Assembly: GCA_964420065.1 (NCBI GenBank)
Contig: CAYQQK010000014.1
Location: 1-57,087, forward strand
Length of the DNA stretch: 57,087 nt
DNA from: CAYQQK01 sp964420065
GTDB taxonomy: Bacteria; Bacillota; Dethiobacteria; DTU022
Direction of reading: 5' to 3'
Of this stretch, positions 23,723-33,366 are shown piece after piece. Position numbers and translations under genes: made by a program. Within the stretch, counting starts at the first letter, position 1, and each line of letters opens with the position of its first letter. The notes under the pieces were generated by a model. It had not been told where the DNA came from. It searched no databases and worked only from the letters and a program-made list of their open reading frames with translations.

Positions 23723-24649
23723 GTGAATGTTGCTGTTGCCTGGGGCGCAATTTTGCTCGGGCTGTTCTATGGACCACTGGTACTGGGTGTTTTTCTTACT
23801 TTCCGCATCCTTAACTATGCCGACCTCACGGTTGACGGCAGCCTGCCGTTGGGTGCAGCCATTGCGGCAACGCTGATCTTTTCCGGTGTAAACCCTTTTC
23901 TGGCTACGCTGATCGCACCTTTCCTTGGCGCTGCGGCGGGTGCAGCTACGGGCGTACTGCATACCAGGTTTTCAATCACCCCGCTTCTCTCGGGCATCCT
24001 GACCATGATCGCTCTTTACTCGATCAACCTGCGCATCATGGGACGCCCGAATATCCCCCTGCTCAGACATGCCAGTATTTTTGATCCTTTGACCGCTGTT
24101 TTCGAACCCCTGGTCGGGACAAGCTTTTCGTTGCGCCTGAGCCAAACCGTTATTGCTTTTTTCGTGATCGTCGCGGCGGTGGCAACGCTCTGGTTGTTTC
24201 TATCCACCGAGCTGGGGCAGGCGTTGCGCGGAACCGGCGACAATGAAACCATGATGCGCAGCCTCGGGGTGAACACGGACCGGATCAAAATTATGGGCCT
24301 ATCCCTTTCCAACGCTCTCGTTGCTCTTTCCGGAGCATTGATCACCCAGTACCAGGGTTTTGCCGATATCAGTATGGGCATCGGTATGATCGTGATCGGG
24401 CTCGCTTCCGTGATCGTGGGTGAAGTAATCCTGGGCGTGGCATCGATTCCGGGTCGTCTGATCGCAGTTGTGGTCGGCTCCTTGATTTACCGCCTGACCA
24501 TCGCCATCGTTCTGCGTTTTGGCTTCCTGGAACACACCGATCTGCGACTGTTTACCGCCCTTCTGGTCACCCTGGCTCTGATCGCCCCTGAAATCAGAAA
24601 AAAATTTAGGACGTTGAACAACAAAGTCAGCCCCTGGAAACAGGCCTGA
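23723..24649 (+). CDS. ABC transporter permease (COG4120 type)
   Basis: Membrane subunit with about eight or nine hydrophobic segments, of the BPD_transp_2 fold. FRILNYADLTVDGSLPLGAA is the family hallmark. GTG 23723 has AAGGGG at a proper distance; ATG 23714, three codons earlier, sits directly on that site. It lies between the binding protein and the ATPase. Confidence 0.85.
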   Translation: MNVAVAWGAILLGLFYGPLVLGVFLTFRILNYADLTVDGSLPLGAAIAATLIFSGVNPFLATLIAPFLGAAAGAATGVLHTRFSITPLLSGILTMIALYSINLRIMGRPNIPLLRHASIFDPLTAVFEPLVGTSFSLRLSQTVIAFFVIVAAVATLWLFLSTELGQALRGTGDNETMMRSLGVNTDRIKIMGLSLSNALVALSGALITQYQGFADISMGIGMIVIGLASVIVGEVILGVASIPGRLIAVVVGSLIYRLTIAIVLRFGFLEHTDLRLFTALLVTLALIAPEIRKKFRTLNNKVSPWKQA

Positions 24650-24677
24650 TTGATTCAATAGACGAGGGGTTCACGCA

Positions 24678-25472
24678 ATGTTAGAGGTTGATGAAGTCGT
24701 CAAAATATTCCATGCCGGCAGTATCAATGAAAAACTTGCCTTGAACGGAGTGTCACTGCATCTTGAGCCCGGTGAATTTGTAACTGTTGTCGGCGGAAAC
24801 GGTGCTGGAAAAACGACACTTTTAAATTGCATTGCCGGTATTTACTCCCTTGAAGGCGGACGGGTTGCCATTAACGGTCAAGATCTGACCCGACTGCCCG
24901 ACTTCAAACGTGCCGGCCTGATCTGCCGGGTTTTTCAGGATCCGATGCTCGGCACGGCCGCCTCCCTCACGGTGGAAGAAAACCTTGCTCTCGCCCTGCG
25001 GCGAGGCAAAACTAGGCGGCTGGCGCGAGCAATCACCGAAAAAGAACGCCTCCTTTTCCGTAAACGTCTCGGGGTCCTGCAACTCGGCCTGGAGCAAAGG
25101 CTAAGCACGAAAGTCAAACTTTTATCCGGCGGCCAAAGGCAGGCACTCTCACTTTTGATGTCCACCCTGGTCAGGCCCGCTCTGGCCCTGCTCGATGAGC
25201 ACACCGCCTCACTTGACCCCAAAACGGGGCTGCGGGTGCTGCAACTGACCACGGAACTGATCGAAAAAGAAAATATTACAACACTGATGGTCACCCATAA
25301 CATGGAACAGGCCTTGAGCATGGGTACCCGCACGATCATGATGCACGAGGGGGAAATTATTCTCGATATCAAGGGAAATAAACGGAAAAACCTGACCGTG
25401 CCCCGCCTGATCGAACTCTTCTACGAAGCCGGTGGAGAGAAGATCCACCAGGACCGGCTTTTGTTGGTTTAA
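24678..25472 (+). CDS. ABC transporter ATPase (COG1101 type)
   Basis: ATPase of the same importer. Walker A is GGNGAGKTTLLN, the signature LLSGGQRQALSL and Walker B ALLLLDEHTASLDP, where His replaces the usual Pro after Glu, as is typical of this subfamily. The C-terminal part HNMEQALSMGTRTIMMHEG is conserved. ATG 24678 follows GAGGGG. Confidence 0.88.
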   Translation: MLEVDEVVKIFHAGSINEKLALNGVSLHLEPGEFVTVVGGNGAGKTTLLNCIAGIYSLEGGRVAINGQDLTRLPDFKRAGLICRVFQDPMLGTAASLTVEENLALALRRGKTRRLARAITEKERLLFRKRLGVLQLGLEQRLSTKVKLLSGGQRQALSLLMSTLVRPALALLDEHTASLDPKTGLRVLQLTTELIEKENITTLMVTHNMEQALSMGTRTIMMHEGEIILDIKGNKRKNLTVPRLIELFYEAGGEKIHQDRLLLV

Positions 25473-25542
25473 ACCACTTCATCCCTCTTCTTCTATTTTC
25501 ATTAGTCAGAGAGAAATGATTATTTTAAAGCGTCACCTATTG

Positions 25543-25600
25543 TTGACAATTCGGGAAAAGGGTGTTATGCTCGTAACACGATAATGCATTATTGTAACAC
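25543..25600 (+). promoter_or_regulatory. Promoter with GTGTTAC-type operator half-sites
   Basis: TTGACA (25543-25548), 17 bases, TATGCT (25566-25571). Three half-sites overlap it: GTGTTAT at 25562-25568 and GTAACAC at 25573-25579 and 25594-25600. The last two lie 14 bases apart in direct orientation, and a perfect 12-base palindrome (ATAATGCATTAT) fills most of the gap. The half-site equals that recalled for Geobacter-type NikR (GTGTTAC, 13-14 bases, GTAACAC). Repression by a metal sensor is inferred. Confidence 0.6.
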
Positions 25601-25656
25601 GCCAGGGGCTGAGGCAGCCTCGCAACGGCTCCGGCAGTGAAAAGGCGGTTGAAACA

Positions 25657-26466
25657 ATGGTTGAAGATATTTTTACAAAATGGACTCCGCGAAATACCAA
25701 TCAGCAGGCCAGCCTCGATCTATGGAATTCAATGGCGAACAGCTTTGGCGAACGTAAACTGCCGACTTTTGAAAACGACAACTTCTTGAAACTGCTGCGG
25801 GAACACAATATGTTGAAAAAAGAGACCTTTGTCCTTGACGTCGGCTGCGGCGCCGGAAAGTATGCCCTGGCGATTGCCGGTGAATGCAAGCAGGTCATTG
25901 GCCTGGATTTTTCCCCAAATATGATCAGTCTGGCCAAAGAGAGGGCGTCCGTTGAAGGCCTGGCTAACGTTGATTTTAGATGCACGGATTGGCATCTTTT
26001 TGAGTTAAAGGAAAATGGATTCGAAAATAAATTTGATCTTGTTTTTGCGCATATGACTCCCGCGGTGCATTGCGCCGAGACGTTTCAAAAGTTATCACTG
26101 GCCGCCAAAGGCTGGTGCCTGCTTTCAAAGCCGACGCGCCGTTCCGACCCCGTCTCCGATACCGTCAAAGAAATTGCCGGTATTACTGAAAAACGTGAAA
26201 GCAGTGACCGGGATATCGTCTATGCCTTTGAGCTGCTCTGGCGACAGGGGCGATTGCCCTATTTCCACTATGAACCGGCGCGCTGGAATATGGAAAAAAC
26301 ACTGGAACAAGCCTACGGCCTTTATATCAACCGGGTTAAAACTTACCGCAACATCACCCCGGAAGAGGAGGAAAAGCTCAAACGGTATTTGCAGTCGATC
26401 GCACAGAATGGTTTGATCCGCGAACAGATTGACTGCACCATCACCACGTTGTACTGGCATGTTTGA
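25657..26466 (+). CDS. Class I SAM-dependent methyltransferase
   Basis: Methyltransferase of 269 residues with a Rossmann-like SAM fold. Motif I is VLDVGCGAGKYALAIA at about residue 60, followed by VIGLDFSPNMISLAKE and the post-I region VDFRCTDWH. The C-terminal third is alpha-helical without known motif. It is the first gene of an operon with a FecBCD-type importer; the reading frames are almost joined. Its substrate may be the ligand or metal complex brought in by the transporter. ATG 25657 follows AAGGCGG. Confidence 0.85.
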   Translation: MVEDIFTKWTPRNTNQQASLDLWNSMANSFGERKLPTFENDNFLKLLREHNMLKKETFVLDVGCGAGKYALAIAGECKQVIGLDFSPNMISLAKERASVEGLANVDFRCTDWHLFELKENGFENKFDLVFAHMTPAVHCAETFQKLSLAAKGWCLLSKPTRRSDPVSDTVKEIAGITEKRESSDRDIVYAFELLWRQGRLPYFHYEPARWNMEKTLEQAYGLYINRVKTYRNITPEEEEKLKRYLQSIAQNGLIREQIDCTITTLYWHV

Positions 26467-26486
26467 TCAATGAAAGGGAGGAAAAA

Positions 26487-27584
26487 ATGTTAGGCGGAAG
26501 AAAACTATTCGGAGTAATTTTGGTCATGGCGTTCATCCTGGGCGGCTGCAGCGCCAATGTTTCAACCCCTCCGCCGGGGCAGGAAACCCGCACCGTTACC
26601 GATGCCTTCGGCCGGCCGGTGGAAATCCCGGCCAAAGTTGAAACAGCGGCCGCGATTGGTGGAGCGGCCCGCATTCTTACTTATGCCGGGTGTGCGGATC
26701 GGTTGGTCGGCGTGACCGAAATGAACAAGGAAAACGTTTCAAAAATGCCCTTTTCCGTGGTCAATGCGGAACATTTTGCCGGTATCGCTTCCGTCTCCAA
26801 TGGAGGTCCCAATGAAACACCTTATATTGAGGAGCTAGTTCGAGTTGCTCCCGATGTTATTTTTGCACAAATCAGTGCAGACACCCTTGAAAACGTGGCG
26901 GAAAAAACAGGCATACCCACCATCGGCATCTACCCGGAGGGAATGTTCGACGAAACTTTTTATTTCGCACTGCAGCTGATCGGAGAAGTCATGGGTATCG
27001 AGGCACACTGTTCCGAGGTGATTGACTATATCAAAACATGCCAGGCGGATCTGGACGCCCGCACCCGGGATATTCCGGATGAAGAAAAACCTACTGTCTA
27101 TACCGGTGCGGTCAGCTTTAGCGGCGCGCATGGCATTGACGGCACCCATGCCCTCTACCCGCCCTTCACCGCTATCCACGCCAAAAATGTAGTCGATGAA
27201 ATCAGCAACCCAAAATCGATGGCGTTTCTCGTTGATATGGAAAAGATCACGATCTGGGATCCGGAGATCATCTTTCTTAACCCGGCCAATATGCATCTCG
27301 TGCATGAAGATTACGCTAAAAATAAAGCGTTTTATGAAACCCTGAAAGCGGTGCAAAATGGGGATGTCTATTCCCAGATCCCTTATACCTGCAACTGGAC
27401 CAATATGGAACTCGCCATTGCCGATGCTTACTATGCAGGCAAGATCATTTATCCCGAGCACTTTGCCGATGTGGATATCATCACAAAGGCTGATGAAATA
27501 TTCACGGTCATGCTGGGCCGGCCTTTTTATGAAGAGTTGGCCGCCGACGGCTATAAATTTGAAAATATAACCATCGGGGAATGA
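26487..27584 (+). CDS. Metal-complex/siderophore-binding lipoprotein (FecB/BtuF type)
   Basis: Solute-binding protein of the type used for iron-siderophores, cobalamin and some nickel complexes. The signal peptide ends ILGGCSA, a lipobox. The mature protein opens with RTVTDAFGRPVEIPAKV, the standard entry strand of this family. The segment VSFSGAHGIDGTHALYPPF is specific to a subgroup whose ligand I do not know. ATG 26487 follows GGGAGG; the eight extra upstream codons overlap the methyltransferase gene and are not needed. Confidence 0.85.
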   Translation: MLGGRKLFGVILVMAFILGGCSANVSTPPPGQETRTVTDAFGRPVEIPAKVETAAAIGGAARILTYAGCADRLVGVTEMNKENVSKMPFSVVNAEHFAGIASVSNGGPNETPYIEELVRVAPDVIFAQISADTLENVAEKTGIPTIGIYPEGMFDETFYFALQLIGEVMGIEAHCSEVIDYIKTCQADLDARTRDIPDEEKPTVYTGAVSFSGAHGIDGTHALYPPFTAIHAKNVVDEISNPKSMAFLVDMEKITIWDPEIIFLNPANMHLVHEDYAKNKAFYETLKAVQNGDVYSQIPYTCNWTNMELAIADAYYAGKIIYPEHFADVDIITKADEIFTVMLGRPFYEELAADGYKFENITIGE

Positions 27585-27591
27585 ATTTCAG

Positions 27592-28644
27592 GTGAAGAAT
27601 ACAGCAACATACCAGGGATATATCCGCCATAAAAAGGCATTGATTTTGCTCTTTGGCTTGATTGTTGCGCTGGCCGCCTTGGTGGCGGTCAGCGCCGGTT
27701 CGGCCGGCCTAACCCTGAAAGAAGTGATCATGACATTTTTTGGCCACGGAAGCAAGCAGGCATCAATCATCATTTTCAACTATCGTTTGCCGCGGGTCGT
27801 CACCGCCATTGTCGCCGGAATCGGCCTGGCCAGCGCCGGCTGCGTGATGCAGTGTATCCTTCATAACCCCCTGGCATCGGCATCCACATTGGGAATTGCT
27901 CAGGGTGCGGCCTTCGGCGCTTCCTTCGCCATCATCGTATTAGGGGCCGGGACACAATATCAAACGCTGGAGAGCGTCTCCTTTTCCAACCCTTACCTGG
28001 TTTCTATCTGTGCCTTTGGCGGTTCCCTCCTGTCTACTTTTGTTATCCTGGGGTTGTCCCACATTAAAAAAGTTACTCCGGAGTCAATGGTCCTCTCGGG
28101 TGTAGCTTTGGGCGCACTGTTTGCCGGTGCAACCACGTTACTACAATATTTTGCCGAGGACGTGAAGGTCGCCGCCGTTGTATTCTGGACGTTTGGCGAT
28201 CTGGGCCGGGCCGGATGGAATGAAGTGATAATTATGGCGGGCCTGGTGCTGTTGGCGCTGCTTTTCTTTGCCTTCAACCGTTGGAATTTCAATGCATTGC
28301 TCAGCGGAGAGGAGACGGCAAAGGGGCTGGGCGTCAATGTGACCCGCCTCCTTCTTTTATCCATGCTTGTATCCTCTTTAACGGCATCGATCATCGTTTC
28401 CTTTGTCGGTATCATTAACTTTATCGGGCTGATTGCACCCCATATTGTGCGACCGCTGGTAGGGAACGATTACCGTTTTTTGTTGCCGGCAACGGCACTG
28501 GTGGGATCTGTATTATTACTGGCCAGCGATATAGCGGCCCGTCTTGTCCTCGCCCCAATTATTTTGCCGATTGGCGCCATCACCTCTTTTCTTGGTGCTC
28601 CGATGTTTATTTATCTGGTCTATAAAGGGGTGGGCAAAAGATGA
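27592..28644 (+). CDS. FecCD-family ABC permease
   Basis: Membrane subunit of 350 residues with about nine or ten hydrophobic segments. Family markers are YRLPRVVTAIVAGIGLASAGCVMQ, NPLASASTLGI and FVGIINFIGLIAPHIVR. The start codon is GTG at 27592, seven bases after the binding-protein stop. Its stop overlaps the ATPase start. Confidence 0.92.
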   Translation: MKNTATYQGYIRHKKALILLFGLIVALAALVAVSAGSAGLTLKEVIMTFFGHGSKQASIIIFNYRLPRVVTAIVAGIGLASAGCVMQCILHNPLASASTLGIAQGAAFGASFAIIVLGAGTQYQTLESVSFSNPYLVSICAFGGSLLSTFVILGLSHIKKVTPESMVLSGVALGALFAGATTLLQYFAEDVKVAAVVFWTFGDLGRAGWNEVIIMAGLVLLALLFFAFNRWNFNALLSGEETAKGLGVNVTRLLLLSMLVSSLTASIIVSFVGIINFIGLIAPHIVRPLVGNDYRFLLPATALVGSVLLLASDIAARLVLAPIILPIGAITSFLGAPMFIYLVYKGVGKR

Positions 28645-29477
28645 TTGATGTCCGGAGGCTGGCATTTTCATACAAACATAACCGACCGGTTTTAAAAAAT
28701 ATCAATTTTTACGCATCAAAAGGTCAATGCACGGCCATCTTGGGAAACAATGGGGCCGGTAAAAGCACCTTGATCAAATGCCTCAATCGTATCCTGGAAC
28801 CCGAACAGGGGATCGTCCATGTCGGCGGGAAAAATATTTTTACCCTCAACCAAAATGATATTGCCAAATGCATGGCCTACGTGGCCCAGCACAATTTGAA
28901 AGACAGGTTTACGGTCTATGATTCTGTTTTGCTGGGCCGGAAACCTTATATCACGTTTGAACCTGACCGGGAGGATTATCGCATTGTTGAAGCGATAATC
29001 AAGCGCATGAAACTTGAACATCTCGCCTTGTGTTATTTGGATGAACTGTCGGGAGGAGAGATACAAAAAGTGATCCTGGCCCGAGCGCTGGCCCAGCAGC
29101 CCGATGTGTTGCTTTTGGATGAGCCGACCAGCAACCTGGATCTGGGCAATCAACATGAAGTGTTGGCCACGATACGGGAGATTGCCCAGTCCGAGCAGAT
29201 CGTTGTGATCATTATTATTCATGATTTAAATCTGGCCTTGCGTTATTGTGATCGGTTTATGTTTCTGAGCAATAATCGTATTTTTGCCTGCGGGGGGGTT
29301 GAAATCATGACTCCCGAAAACATCAAGGCAGTCTACGGCATTCCGGTAATGGTTCAGAAATTCAACGGTGTCCCGGTGATCATCCCGATACCATCCTCTA
29401 CCGGTCATCCCGGACACCAGGAAGAATCCTGTTTAACGCCGCCCGATAAAGATCGCGTTACTTCCTTCTCCATGTAG
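28641..29477 (+). CDS. FecE-family ABC transporter ATPase
   Basis: ATPase of the metal-complex importer. It has Walker A GNNGAGKSTLIK, signature ELSGGEIQKV and Walker B VLLLDEPTSNLDLGNQ. After the usual end the protein runs on with a polar tail of about 25 residues. It starts inside the permease gene (ATGA overlap) and converges with cysteine synthase. Confidence 0.92.
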   Translation: MIDVRRLAFSYKHNRPVLKNINFYASKGQCTAILGNNGAGKSTLIKCLNRILEPEQGIVHVGGKNIFTLNQNDIAKCMAYVAQHNLKDRFTVYDSVLLGRKPYITFEPDREDYRIVEAIIKRMKLEHLALCYLDELSGGEIQKVILARALAQQPDVLLLDEPTSNLDLGNQHEVLATIREIAQSEQIVVIIIIHDLNLALRYCDRFMFLSNNRIFACGGVEIMTPENIKAVYGIPVMVQKFNGVPVIIPIPSSTGHPGHQEESCLTPPDKDRVTSFSM

Positions 29478-29514
29478 AGTCCGCATTTCACCCGTTTCCC
29501 GGGAAAGGCGCCCA

Positions 29515-30417
29515 TTAAATCAGGGCCGTGCTGAAATACCGCTCCACCCGGTCTGCCAGGATCGTTGCCACTACCATATCCCGACCATGAGCCCGAGCGG
29601 CCCGGCAGGAAGCCCAAACATTTGCTCCCGAAGAGGTCCCGACCAGAAGCCCCTGTTTTTGGGCCAGTTCCCGTGCCGTCGTGATCGCATCCTCATCGCT
29701 GACCTCAATTACTTCGTCAACCAGGCTCGTATCCAATACGGGAGGAACAAAACCATCGCCGATTCCCTGTATTTTATGCAACCCGGGCTCGTGCCCCAGG
29801 AGTGCGGACACGTTTTTTGGCTCAACGGCGATGATCACGACCCCGGGATTACGCTCTTTGAGAAACTTACCGACACCGCACAGCGTTCCTCCACTGCCAA
29901 GACCCGAAACGAAGAGATCGATCCGCCCGTCCATCTGCACCCACATTTCATTGGCGGTAGTAAGGTAATGGATCAGGGGATTGTCCGGGTTTTCAAACTG
30001 CTGGGGGACAAATATTGAGGGATCGTTGCCGGCACGTTTACATACCTCATCAACGGTCCCGGCAATGCCCTTTTCCGCCGGGGTCAGCAGCAGCTCGGCA
30101 CCCAGTGCGCGGATGATTTTCTTTCTTTCCTCACTCATATTTTCCGGCATCACGATCACCACCCGGTAACCCTTCTGGACACCGGCCAGCGCCAGGCCGA
30201 TACCGGTATTGCCCGAAGTAGGCTCCATGATCGTCATTCCCGTTTCAAGGACACCCCGTGCTTCCGCCTCCTCGATCATGAACTTGGCCACACGATCTTT
30301 GATGCTTCCGCCCGGATTAAGAAATTCCGCCTTGGCATAGATATTGAATCCGGTCATTTTTTCAAGCTTGATCATCGGGGTGTTGCCAATCAAATCAAGG
30401 ACGTTTCCGGTCACCAT
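29515..30417 (-). CDS. cysK: Cysteine synthase (O-acetylserine sulfhydrylase)
   Basis: PLP enzyme making cysteine from O-acetylserine and sulfide. The PLP lysine lies in PGGSIKDRVA (about residue 41), the substrate loop is EPTSGNTGIGLA, and the phosphate-binding loop SGLGSGGTLCG. Length of 300 residues is normal. It is monocistronic and divergent from the next gene, with no visible Cys-responsive element. Confidence 0.93.
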   Translation of the reverse strand: MVTGNVLDLIGNTPMIKLEKMTGFNIYAKAEFLNPGGSIKDRVAKFMIEEAEARGVLETGMTIMEPTSGNTGIGLALAGVQKGYRVVIVMPENMSEERKKIIRALGAELLLTPAEKGIAGTVDEVCKRAGNDPSIFVPQQFENPDNPLIHYLTTANEMWVQMDGRIDLFVSGLGSGGTLCGVGKFLKERNPGVVIIAVEPKNVSALLGHEPGLHKIQGIGDGFVPPVLDTSLVDEVIEVSDEDAITTARELAQKQGLLVGTSSGANVWASCRAARAHGRDMVVATILADRVERYFSTALI

Positions 30418-30660
30418 TGGTTCAATCTCTCCCTGTAAAATATAATATCCTGAAAACAGATTGATCTTGGGCTGTTTCTTTTTATTCTTCCTATGATTTA
30501 TAATTCCTCTTCATGCCGGAGGAAACAAAACGCAGGGGCAGCGCAAGCAAAACGGCCGCTCCACCCTGCGCTTGGCCGTAAATGTGCACCGGCCGGTATT
30601 TTACGATATAATCTAATCGTTCATCAACCTGAAATAATCAATTGAGAGGGGATGCATCTG

Positions 30661-31350
30661 ATGGCCAACACGGTGCGATTTCTTGGACATGCCGCGTTTG
30701 AGGTGGTTTCCGGGGGGGGAAAGAAAATTCTGATCGATCCCTGGATCACCGGCAACCCGGTCTGCCCGGTAAAAACAGAAGATCTGGAGATCCCCGACCT
30801 GATTTTGATCAGCCATGATCACCATGATCACCTTGGTGAAGATGTACCCGCTCTGGTTCAGAATTCCGAGGTCGTGATCGCCGCCCAGCCCGAACTGCTG
30901 GCAAGGCTCAAGGGGATCGGAATCGCGGAAAAGAACTGTCTCGGAATGAATATCGGGGGCACGGTAGAGGTCGCGGGAATCAAGGTGACCATGGTCCAGG
31001 CGTTTCACTCGAGTGATGCGGGCACGCCCTGCGGCTTCATTATCACCATGGAGGACAGCAAAAAGCTTTACCATGCCGGGGATACCGGTGTCTTTATGGA
31101 TATGAAAATACTGGGGGAGATCTACCCGCTTGATCTGGCGCTTCTTCCCATCGGTAGTGTTTTCGTCATGGATCCCGTTCAGGCCACCTATGCCCTGTCA
31201 CTGCTGAAACCGAAAGTAGCGGTGCCGATGCATTACAAAACCTTTCCCGTTCTCGTTCAGGATGCGGATAATTTTGTTCGACTGGCCCGGGAAAAAACAC
31301 CCGGGGTAGAGGTCAGGGTGCTCGAGCCGGGGCAAAGCCTGAAATTTTAG
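30661..31350 (+). CDS. Metal-dependent hydrolase (UPF0173, metallo-beta-lactamase fold)
   Basis: The metal-binding motif SHDHHDHLGED and the later HAGDTGVFMDM and VPMHYKTFP place it in the UPF0173 branch of the metallo-beta-lactamase superfamily. Its substrate is unknown. ATG 30661 follows GAGAGGGG; the ATG at 30652 sits directly on that site. The 240 bases upstream contain TATAAT at 30607-30612 without a good -35, and a long imperfect GC-rich stem. Confidence 0.88.
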   Translation: MANTVRFLGHAAFEVVSGGGKKILIDPWITGNPVCPVKTEDLEIPDLILISHDHHDHLGEDVPALVQNSEVVIAAQPELLARLKGIGIAEKNCLGMNIGGTVEVAGIKVTMVQAFHSSDAGTPCGFIITMEDSKKLYHAGDTGVFMDMKILGEIYPLDLALLPIGSVFVMDPVQATYALSLLKPKVAVPMHYKTFPVLVQDADNFVRLAREKTPGVEVRVLEPGQSLKF

Positions 31351-31361
31351 CACTCCCCGGA

Positions 31362-32093
31362 CTATAAAATCCATTTCTGCTTGATGTTATGGCGGCAAAA
31401 AAGAAATAAACCGGCCGCAAACACAACCAATACCCCGTAGCATAGCCCTGGAGGCATGAAATTGTTTCCGGTAATGGCTCCGTTCAGAATTTCTGTCCCG
31501 TAAGTAAGCGGCAGCATGTAAGACACGGGCCGCAGAAATACGGGAAGGCTGGAAAGAGGTATGAACAGGCCGCACAGGAACAACATCGGAAAACGAAAAA
31601 AATTGGAGAAGGTTTGGGCTTCAAAAACCTGTTTTGCAGATACCGCAATCAGCAAACCGATCAAGGTCGAGGTCAAGGCGATTAAAATGACCGCCGGCAA
31701 TAGCATCCACCAATTAACCGCGCCAAGGTTTACCCAAAATACAGCGAACAGGATCGGAACAAAAGCATTAAAAATGCCAAATAAAACTGCGCCGGCGATC
31801 TTGGCCAGCACCATTATATCCAAACTGATCGGAGCAAGGAGCAGTCTATCAAATGAACGACTGCTTCGTTCAAAGGTGATGGTTACAGCCAGCATGGAAG
31901 TTGTTCCAAACAGGACGCTCATGGCGATCAATCCGGGAAGCAACTCCAGCATACTTCCGTCAGGGGAGCGTAAAAGCTGCATCAACGTCCAGGAAAGTGG
32001 GAAAATAATCCCCCAGCTGATATTCGGCGGCTTGAGATAATAAGTTTTTGCATCCTTGTTCAGGATGCTCCAAAAAGCAATTACGCTACCCAT
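31362..32093 (-). CDS. ABC-2 type transporter permease
   Basis: Six hydrophobic segments in about 243 residues, matching the ABC-2 export permease family used for drugs, polysaccharides or peptides. SSRSFDRLLLAPISLDIMVLAKI and the C-terminal LTYGTEILNGAI are typical. ATG 32093 overlaps the last codons of its ATPase by 8 bases, so the two are coupled. The cargo is unknown. Confidence 0.88.
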   Translation of the reverse strand: MGSVIAFWSILNKDAKTYYLKPPNISWGIIFPLSWTLMQLLRSPDGSMLELLPGLIAMSVLFGTTSMLAVTITFERSSRSFDRLLLAPISLDIMVLAKIAGAVLFGIFNAFVPILFAVFWVNLGAVNWWMLLPAVILIALTSTLIGLLIAVSAKQVFEAQTFSNFFRFPMLFLCGLFIPLSSLPVFLRPVSYMLPLTYGTEILNGAITGNNFMPPGLCYGVLVVFAAGLFLFCRHNIKQKWIL

Positions 32094-33069
32094 TAACCGC
32101 AGCCCCCTTCTCCTTTTCCTTTCCAAGCTTCGCGGCGGCGATGCCGGTCAGCTCGACAAATACATCTTCCAGCGTGGGACGCAGTGCTTTGGCTTCATAG
32201 ACCGCAACGCCGTTACGGTCAAGATACTCCAGCACCGGAAACAACGGAATACGATACTTCGATTGAAGCACCAGGGTAGACGCGTTGATTGGTTCAACAA
32301 TACTTCCTTCAAATTGCGCCTGCAAGCCGGCGGCGAGACCATCCGCATTGACGTCTGTTACCAGCCGGATCGTGTGGCCGTGCTCCACGCTTTCCATCAG
32401 TGCATTCACGGATCCGCTTGCCACAATCCTGCCCCCGACAATAAAGGCCAACCGGTTACAAAGACGTTCGGCCTCCTCGATATAGTGAGTGGTGATGAAA
32501 ACGGTGGTGCCCTGTTTTTGTAAATGCAATATCAGTTCCCGTATCTGCCGGGCGCTTTCCACGTCGATGCCGGCAGTCGGTTCATCCAGAAACAGGATGC
32601 GCGGGGAATGGATCATGGCCGCGGCAATCGTCAGCTTGCGGCGCATTCCTTTGGAGTAGGCTTTGAAGGGACGTTTACCGGCTTCCACCAACTGGAATTG
32701 TGCCAGAAGGCGCCGGGCTCTCATCTCCCTTTCCTTTTTTCGCATACCGTAAAGGGCGGCACAGAAACAAAGATTCGCAAACCCATCCATTTCGGGATAA
32801 AGATTGCTAACATCGGGTACGACGCCCATCATCGCCTGTGCTTTTTTGGCCTGTCGGCGTAGATCAATGCCATTGATTATAATATCTCCCCGGGTCGGGC
32901 GAGCCAGGCCGGTGATCATATTGAGAGTCGATGTCTTTCCCGCGCCGTTTGGACCTAGAAACCCAAATACTTCGCCCTCCGCGATCGAAAAATCGATACC
33001 TCCCACCGCGGTAAAATTGCCGTATACCTTTACAAGATTCGTAACCGTAACCATGCTCATCAAGTCCAT
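32086..33069 (-). CDS. ABC-2 transporter ATPase
   Basis: ATPase of the DrrA/NodI type. Walker A is GPNGAGKTSTLN, signature YSKGMRRKL and Walker B ILFLDEPTAGID; a C-terminal domain of about 90 residues follows. I choose ATG 33069, which follows GGGGAGG, over an upstream start at 33150. It is first in a two-gene export operon driven by a promoter at 33156-33183. Confidence 0.9.
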   Translation of the reverse strand: MDLMSMVTVTNLVKVYGNFTAVGGIDFSIAEGEVFGFLGPNGAGKTSTLNMITGLARPTRGDIIINGIDLRRQAKKAQAMMGVVPDVSNLYPEMDGFANLCFCAALYGMRKKEREMRARRLLAQFQLVEAGKRPFKAYSKGMRRKLTIAAAMIHSPRILFLDEPTAGIDVESARQIRELILHLQKQGTTVFITTHYIEEAERLCNRLAFIVGGRIVASGSVNALMESVEHGHTIRLVTDVNADGLAAGLQAQFEGSIVEPINASTLVLQSKYRIPLFPVLEYLDRNGVAVYEAKALRPTLEDVFVELTGIAAAKLGKEKEKGAAVNG

Positions 33070-33155
33070 CCTCCCCTCCCCGCCCCGCTTGAACCAAAGC
33101 AAAATCCTTTTCCTTGGCCGCAACACAATTAGCTGATGGGTATATATCAATTATC

Positions 33156-33183
33156 ATTATACCGTTTCAGTCTTATCGGTCAA
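33156..33183 (-). promoter_or_regulatory. Sigma-A promoter of ABC-2 operon
   Basis: Read on the minus strand: TTGACC (33183-33178), a 16-base spacer and TATAAT (33161-33156). It is divergent from the next promoter; the -35 elements are five bases apart. Confidence 0.75.
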
Positions 33184-33188
33184 CATTA

Positions 33189-33216
33189 TTGACGAATACC
33201 TGAAAAAAGATATAAT
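33189..33216 (+). promoter_or_regulatory. Sigma-A promoter of IscU-like gene
   Basis: TTGACG (33189-33194), a 16-base spacer, and TATAAT (33211-33216). The leader to the first gene is about 145 bases. The back-to-back layout with the preceding promoter would let one regulator control both. Confidence 0.75.
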
Positions 33217-33366
33217 GAAATCGATCCATGGCATCGTACTTGTTACCTTGAGCAAGGCTTTCGATCATCGTCAGTACAGGTTTACTGTCATCCTGACATG
33301 GCAAAGGAACTCTTTCAGGGCTTTCCAACGGGAACCTGTTAACATGTTTAGGAAAGAGATGAGGTT

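Noticed and set aside
25562..25579. Rex-type redox operator before the methyltransferase
   Set aside because: The dyad GTGTTA/TAACAC has a 6-base gap, two bases shorter than the clostridial Rex pattern, and the third half-site is not explained.
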